Of a DNA stretch of 33,036 bases, positions 28,065 through 33,036 are shown piece after piece. Under the pieces are notes generated by a model. That model was given only the letters and a program-made list of their open reading frames with translations, searched no databases and was not told where the DNA came from. This DNA is from Clostridia bacterium (lineage in GTDB: Bacteria > Bacillota > Clostridia > Oscillospirales > Acutalibacteraceae), in assembly GCA_029007095.1 (NCBI GenBank), contig JAQXHF010000034.1:1-33036 (forward strand), read 5' to 3'. Each line of letters begins with the position of its first letter. The stretch's first letter is position 1. Both the position numbers and the translations under genes were made by a program.

Positions 28065-28292
28065 TCACAGTTTAAAATCCGATTCGCTGAAACCGGACGG
28101 TTTTCTGATTTTCACGGGTTTGCGTTTAAGGGGATCATAGCAAAACCTGCGGCAGCTTGAATCAAGAGCTCGTATTCCCGTTTTTGGGCAAAGTACGCTG
28201 TCGCCGTCCGGAGAAATCTTACCGTTAAGGCATATACCGCAGGCAGGCGTAACCGATTTAAAGTTTAATATTGCTTTTTTCAACAAAATCAT
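28065..28292 (-). CDS. Small Cys-containing protein of unknown function (75 aa)
   Basis: ACGICLNGKISPDGDSVLCPKTGIRALDSSCRRFCYDPLKRKPVKIRKP, with a CxxC...C...CxxxC pattern; directly downstream of the ylbJ-like gene. Confidence 0.6.
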   Translation of the reverse strand: MILLKKAILNFKSVTPACGICLNGKISPDGDSVLCPKTGIRALDSSCRRFCYDPLKRKPVKIRKPSGFSESDFKL

Positions 28293-28310
28293 TCCTTAAT
28301 TTATCTTGTA

Positions 28311-29375
28311 CTATATAGTATCACACTTTTTCCTCCCGTGCAAGTCCATAATCGCAAACGCCCCCATAATAAGCATCGCCGCCGAAGCCGGAACCGATAC
28401 CGAATAAGGTTTGGCAAGCACATCCGACGCTGTTGAGAACACCTGCGTTTCACACGGGAACAGTCTGAACAGTACAAAAGCTATCAAGCCTGCCAAAGCC
28501 GCATTCGCAATTCTTCCCAACCAAAATATAAAAATGTTCATTTTAACGGATTTCAGAGCCGACATTACCTGACAATGAACCGATAATCCCGACCAGCCGC
28601 AGACCGCCGCCAAAACAAAGCTCGGATACCTTGCAGAAGCAATCATACACCCGTCCGTGACCTCGCCTATCATAGCGATTATGTCTTTCACTTCTTTTGG
28701 TAAAGGAAGCAGGCGAAAATACGAGCTTACGCACATAAAAAGCAAAATCCACGCGCATATATTAAGCATAGTTTCGGTCGCTCTCGACACCGATTCCGTC
28801 AGCGTTCCTACTGCGATTTTCTTAGTATCGGCTTCTGCCGTCACAGGCGTTCTTGAAAAAAGTCCCGATAAAATTCCGATTATAAGAGAAGCAAGACACA
28901 GCGAAGCATACAGAATAACTCCCGCTCTGAAACTTGAAAGCATTGAAACTCCGACAGAGCTTATGACGAACGCCGGGCCGCCGTTTACGCAGAGCAAAAG
29001 AATTCTTCTCCCCTCTTTCTCGGATATTCTGCCGCTCTCCCTCAGTTGTTGAGTCATTTTCGCTCCGACCGGGAAGCCTGCAAAAAGACCTGTTATTATA
29101 ACGCAGGCACAGCATCCGGGCAGGTGAAAAATCCGCTTTACGGGTAAGGACGCCGCTCTGCCTATCCTGTCGGACAAGCCTGACGATATCAAATAGTCAG
29201 CTAAGACCGTAAACGGAAAAAGCGACGGTATAACCGTTGAGCCGCAAATCGACAAACCTTTTCTCATACCTTCAATCATAGTTGACGGCGAGTAAAAAAA
29301 TGCCGCCGTTGCCGCAAAAACAGCCGTTAGCGATAAAATAAGCTTGGTTTTGTAATTATTCAACCTGATCACCAA
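28311..29375 (-). CDS. ylbJ: Sporulation integral membrane protein YlbJ-like (nucleoside-recognition domain)
   Basis: GLSICGSTVIPSLFPFTVLADYLISSG, FAGFPVGAKMTQQLRESGRISEKEGRRILLLCVNGGPAFVISSVG. Confidence 0.85.
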   Translation of the reverse strand: MVIRLNNYKTKLILSLTAVFAATAAFFYSPSTMIEGMRKGLSICGSTVIPSLFPFTVLADYLISSGLSDRIGRAASLPVKRIFHLPGCCACVIITGLFAGFPVGAKMTQQLRESGRISEKEGRRILLLCVNGGPAFVISSVGVSMLSSFRAGVILYASLCLASLIIGILSGLFSRTPVTAEADTKKIAVGTLTESVSRATETMLNICAWILLFMCVSSYFRLLPLPKEVKDIIAMIGEVTDGCMIASARYPSFVLAAVCGWSGLSVHCQVMSALKSVKMNIFIFWLGRIANAALAGLIAFVLFRLFPCETQVFSTASDVLAKPYSVSVPASAAMLIMGAFAIMDLHGRKKCDTI

Positions 29376-29418
29376 TAAATATATATGAGAGTAAATTTTT
29401 TGTATGAGGCTGATTATT

Positions 29419-29712
29419 ATGGCTCAGAAAGATTATATGCAGGACTACCGTCTGCCGCTTGCACACAGGATATGCGATAAAATAGATCTCCCTGAGGATA
29501 TTTACCGTAACTGCTGTCACATTGAAATCACTTCCGACTGCTATGCAATAGTTGACGGCTGTAAGGGCGTACTTGAATACGACTCCGACAAAGTTAAACT
29601 TAAACTCGGCAAAAAATCGGTCACCTTTTGCGGAAGCGGTCTGACAATAAAATCGCTTTCACAGGAACAGGCGGCGATAGAAGGACTGATTGTAAGTATC
29701 GAATTCATTTGA
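29419..29712 (+). CDS. yqfC: Sporulation protein YqfC (YabP/YqfC family)
   Basis: HIEITSDCYAIVDGCKGVLEYDSDKVKLKLGKKSVTFCGSGLTIKSLSQEQAAIEGLIVSIEF; immediately upstream of yqfD. Confidence 0.88.
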   Translation: MAQKDYMQDYRLPLAHRICDKIDLPEDIYRNCCHIEITSDCYAIVDGCKGVLEYDSDKVKLKLGKKSVTFCGSGLTIKSLSQEQAAIEGLIVSIEFI

Positions 29713-29734
29713 TATTGATTAACGGAGAATCGCT

Positions 29735-30931
29735 ATGTTTTTTTCGATTTTACATTTTATTTTCGGATATGTAAGTATAAATGCCGAGGACGGCTTCAAC
29801 GAGCGCTTTATAAATCTATGTACTGCCGCAGGAATTCCTCTTTGGAACATCAAAAAATATGACAACACTCTGACCGCCTGCACAACGGCGCGCGGATATC
29901 TGAAAATCCGTGAACCCGCCAGAAAAAGCGGCGTGAAAGTGCGAATGACGCGCAAAAAGGGGCTTCCCTTTTTCATCAACCGAAACCGAAGCAGAGTAGG
30001 AATTCTTATAGGAATAGCCGTTTCTTTTGCAATCCTCGCGGTTCTGTCAGGCTACATATGGGTTATTGATGTTGAAGGAAACGAAAGTATCAGCGATAGT
30101 GAAATAATATCCGCTTTTGAAGAAAACGGTTTAAAAATCGGTTGCAGAGCTTCAAAAATAAACAAGGTTGAGCTTCAAATAAATTCGCTTGCGCAGCTCA
30201 GCGACATATCATGGGCGTCGGTAAATATCGACGGCTGCACAGCCGTAATTGAGGTTCACGAAGCAACGGATAAACCGGACATTGAAGAAAGGCGCGGTAC
30301 AGGCAACATCATCGCTTCAAAAGACGGTCAGGTTGAAATAATAGAGCCTTACCGCGGTTCAGCCGCCGTCAAACCCGGCGCAACCGTGACAGAGGGAACT
30401 CTGCTGATAAGCGGTGCTTCCGAAACAAGAACTCAGTCCGCTGTTTTCACCGACGCAGACGGTTATGTAGTAGCCGAAACAAATATCGACATTGTTGCGG
30501 CTCAGGGACTCATACGAAACGAAGCCGTCCCGAGCGTTAAAAAAGTTTACTATATCAGCATACTCGGCAGAATTATACCTCTCGGTAAAAAGCCTGACTG
30601 CGATATGTGCTTCGTTTCAAGTAAAATGATGGAAATAGGAGATACTACTCTGCCTTTCGGCATTATATGCAATACCTGCACCGACTTCACTCCCGAATCT
30701 CAGAAGCTGTCCGCTCCCGAAGCCAGGCTCACCGCAATGAATTCCTTTGCCCTTGCGAGCTATAACGATACTCTTCACGCTCAGATAATCAGCTATGACG
30801 CAACCGTCAGCGAAAATTCTTTCGGAGAAACAGTCTGCGGCAAATATTTCTGCTATGAAAATATCGCCGCTTACAGCCCGTTCAGTATTGAAGAAATTGA
30901 TAATCAATCGCAGGAAACAGACAGCGAATGA
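29735..30931 (+). CDS. yqfD: Sporulation protein YqfD
   Basis: GYVSINAEDGFNERFINLCTAAGIPLWNI..., RVGILIGIAVSFAILAVLSGYIWVIDVEGN, GTGNIIASKDGQVEIIEPYRGSAAVKPGATV. Confidence 0.92.
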   Translation: MFFSILHFIFGYVSINAEDGFNERFINLCTAAGIPLWNIKKYDNTLTACTTARGYLKIREPARKSGVKVRMTRKKGLPFFINRNRSRVGILIGIAVSFAILAVLSGYIWVIDVEGNESISDSEIISAFEENGLKIGCRASKINKVELQINSLAQLSDISWASVNIDGCTAVIEVHEATDKPDIEERRGTGNIIASKDGQVEIIEPYRGSAAVKPGATVTEGTLLISGASETRTQSAVFTDADGYVVAETNIDIVAAQGLIRNEAVPSVKKVYYISILGRIIPLGKKPDCDMCFVSSKMMEIGDTTLPFGIICNTCTDFTPESQKLSAPEARLTAMNSFALASYNDTLHAQIISYDATVSENSFGETVCGKYFCYENIAAYSPFSIEEIDNQSQETDSE

Positions 30932-30992
30932 TTTACAAACGCAGAAAATTGTATTATAATTTATACAAACAATCTAAAAAGGAAGTAAAAAA

Positions 30993-32330
30993 ATGAACAG
31001 GGATTTGACGGTCGGCAAGCCGGAAAAGCAGCTTTGGATATTCTGTTTGCCTCTTTTCGGCAGCGTAATCTTTCAGCAGTTATACAACATTGCCGACAGC
31101 TTCGTTGCAGGTAAATTCATAAGTGAAAACGCTCTTGCTGCGGTCGGAAACAGCTATGAGATAACGCTGATTTTTATAGCTTTCGCTTTCGGTTGTAATA
31201 TCGGATGCTCCGTAATAGTTTCACAGCTTTTCGGCGCAAAACGGTACAAAGACCTAAAAACAGCTGTTTATACCTCTTTAATTTCGAGCGGAATTCTATG
31301 TGCCGTTCTTATGCTTGCAGGCTTAATTTTTTGCCGCGCATTGCTCGAAATGATACATACCCCACAGGATATAATCGACGATTCAAAGCTGTATCTTGAC
31401 ATTTACATTCTCGGTCTTCCTTTCACTTTCTTTTATAATATCGCAACAGGTATTTTCTCGGCGCTCGGAGATTCCAAAACGCCTTTCATTTTTCTGTCGA
31501 TTTCCTCCGTTACTAACATAGGTATGGATATACTTTTTGTAACGGTCTTCAAGCTCGGCATAGCCGGAGTCGCTATTGCCACTCTAATCTGTCAGGGAAT
31601 AAGCTGTATTCTGTCCCTTGCGGTTGTGCGTAAAAAGCTTAATAAAATCAAATCCGACGGAAAAGCCGCCATCTTCTCTTTTAAGCTTCTCGGCAAGCTG
31701 GCAATAATCGCCATACCGAGCATTTTACAGCAAAGCTTCATATCGGTCGGCAACATTATAATACAAGGTGTAATAAATTCATTCGGTTCATCTGTAATAG
31801 CAGGATATTCAGCCGCCGTTAAGCTTAATAACCTTGTAATAACCTCGTTCACAACGCTTGGCAACGGAATTTCAAACTACACCGCGCAGAACCTCGGCGC
31901 AGATAAGCCCGAACGCATTAAGAGCGGATTTCGGGCAGGAGTTAAAATGGTCTGGTCTATCTCCGTTCCCCTCACCTTGCTCTACTTTTTTTGCGGCAAA
32001 TTCCTTGTCGGTATTTTCCTCGACAATCCGACCGGCGAAGCAATGCAGACGGGAATTCAGTTTTTGCATATCGTCGCACCATTCTATCTTATCGCTTCGC
32101 TCAAACTGACAGCCGACGGAGTTCTGAGGGGAGCCGGTATGATGAACAAATTTATGGCGGCAACCTTTACCGACCTGATACTTCGCGTAGTCCTTGCAAA
32201 GATCCTGTCGGGAATTCTCGGCAGCGTAGGAATATGGATTTCGTGGCCGATAGGCTGGACAGTCGCCACTGCTATGTCGCTCATTTTTTACCGCACGGGA
32301 AAATGGTTCCGTCAAAACCGTACAGTCTAA
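30993..32330 (+). CDS. MATE family efflux transporter
   Basis: PLFGSVIFQQLYNIADSFVAGKFISENALAAVGNSYEITLI, GALGDSKTPF-like repeat, 12-TM pattern; AAGGAAG SD upstream. Confidence 0.94.
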   Translation: MNRDLTVGKPEKQLWIFCLPLFGSVIFQQLYNIADSFVAGKFISENALAAVGNSYEITLIFIAFAFGCNIGCSVIVSQLFGAKRYKDLKTAVYTSLISSGILCAVLMLAGLIFCRALLEMIHTPQDIIDDSKLYLDIYILGLPFTFFYNIATGIFSALGDSKTPFIFLSISSVTNIGMDILFVTVFKLGIAGVAIATLICQGISCILSLAVVRKKLNKIKSDGKAAIFSFKLLGKLAIIAIPSILQQSFISVGNIIIQGVINSFGSSVIAGYSAAVKLNNLVITSFTTLGNGISNYTAQNLGADKPERIKSGFRAGVKMVWSISVPLTLLYFFCGKFLVGIFLDNPTGEAMQTGIQFLHIVAPFYLIASLKLTADGVLRGAGMMNKFMAATFTDLILRVVLAKILSGILGSVGIWISWPIGWTVATAMSLIFYRTGKWFRQNRTV

Positions 32331-32339
32331 AATGATGAA

Positions 32340-32370
32340 GAAGATAAGTAACTTGAAAATATGGTATAAT
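32340..32370 (+). promoter_or_regulatory. Promoter-like element upstream of the CRISPR array
   Basis: GAAGATAAGTAACTTGAAAATATGGTATAAT: palindromic AAGTNACTT core plus perfect extended -10 TATGGTATAAT; 29/31 identical to the minus strand of 80-110. Confidence 0.6.
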
Positions 32371-32401
32371 TTGAAAGTTTACGCAAAGAAACACAGTTAG
32401 G

Positions 32402-32436
32402 GTTGTAATTTCATAAAGTTTTTGGTATTATATAAT
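32402..32436 (+). repeat. Decayed CRISPR repeat (fossil)
   Basis: gttgtaatttcataaagtttttggtattatataat aligns over the whole repeat GTTGTAGCTCCCTGACAGTTCTTGGTATGGTATAAT with one 1-nt gap; keeps GTTGTA, AGTT, TTGGTAT and TATAAT. Confidence 0.6.
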
Positions 32437-32473
32437 TGGTTAATTGATGAAAAATTACTATTACAGACGAATA

Positions 32474-33036
32474 GTTGTAGCCCACTGACAGTTCTTGGTA
32501 TGGTATAATCCGTTATTTCAGCTCCTGTCGGCAAAATTGGTTGTAGCTCCCTGACAGTTCTTGGTATGGTATAATTGAATTGATGAAAGAAGAACCTGAT
32601 TTAGTGTTGTAGCTCCCTGACAGTTCTTGGTATGGTATAATCGAAAAGCGACTTTCATTTCGCTTGTCTTAGTTGTAGCTCCCTGACAGTTCTTGGTATG
32701 GTATAATCTTTGCGATTTCTTCAAGCTGTGAAAGATGTTGTAGCTCCCTGACAGTTCTTGGTATGGTATAATTAAATCAGGTTTTCTTTTCATTGGTGTA
32801 AGGTTGTAGCTCCCTGACAGTTCTTGGTATGGTATAATTGAACTCACAAATAACAATGCGAAAATCAGGTTGTAGCTCCCTGACAGTTCTTGGTATGGTA
32901 TAATTCAATCTTACTGTAACAGGTACGAATGATTTGTTGTAGCTCACTGACAGTTATTGGTTTTGTATACTGAGCTGATGTTAACAAATGCTTGTGTATC
33001 AGTTGTAGCTCCCTGACAGTTCTTGGTATGGTATAA
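32474..33036 (+). CRISPR. CRISPR array, type II-C-like repeat; 9 repeats visible, last truncated by the window edge
   Basis: Consensus GTTGTAGCTCCCTGACAGTTCTTGGTATGGTATAAT (36 nt) at 32474, 32540, 32606, 32672, 32737, 32803, 32869, 32936 and 33002; unique spacers of 29-31 nt. Repeats at 32474 and 32936 are variants. Confidence 0.97.

Noticed and set aside
32402-32436. tracrRNA anti-repeat next to the array
   Set aside because: It is in the same orientation as the repeats, not complementary; I saw no GGGAGCTACAAC-like anti-repeat in the window.
32518-32856. 112-aa minus-strand ORF with repeated YHTKNCQGATT motifs
   Set aside because: Translation of CRISPR repeats and spacers; period equals the repeat-spacer unit, so not a gene.
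32474-33036. Type VI-D (Cas13d) array, considered because of the Ruminococcus-like host
   Set aside because: Cas13d repeats I recall end in GGTCTAAAAC/GGTTTGAAAC-like sequences; this repeat starts GTTGTAGCTCCCT as in type II-C.
1-33036. Prophage, transposase or integrase
   Set aside because: No transposase, integrase, capsid or terminase motif seen in any frame; gene content is chromosomal housekeeping and sporulation.
1-33036. tRNA or rRNA genes
   Set aside because: No tRNA cloverleaf with TTCGA-type arm or rRNA segment recognised by eye; tRNAscan-SE and Infernal would be needed to confirm absence.

Overview
This window looks like the chromosome of a low-GC, spore-forming Firmicute (Clostridia/Ruminococcaceae-like). 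About 28 kb (1389-29375) is almost entirely minus-strand genes. In window order these are: PFOR (nifJ); the rplL/rplJ/rplA/rplK-nusG-secE-rpmG block with an L10-leader; an Mrp/NBP35 ATPase; a GerA-type germination protein; a SpoIID-like/PG-binding protein with an Ig-like partner; a small exopolysaccharide operon (BY-kinase, O-antigen-ligase-like, GT4); murD; coaD-rsmD; uvrC; a Crh-like HPr without the catalytic His; and trmD-rimM-khpA-rpsP-ffh-ylxM and ylbJ. Plus-strand yqfC-yqfD and a MATE transporter follow. The right edge (32474-33036) is a CRISPR array of nine 36-nt repeats (the last cut by the window edge) with 29-31 nt spacers, and no cas genes are in view. The array is the most interesting part. 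Its repeat starts like the Neisseria type II-C repeat and ends in a perfect extended -10 promoter (TGGTATAAT). A decayed repeat lies upstream. Two spacers look like diverged inverted homologues. A 31-bp promoter-like sequence just upstream (32340-32370) recurs with 29/31 identity in inverted orientation at the other end of the window (80-110). All calls come from reading the sequence; no database search was run.
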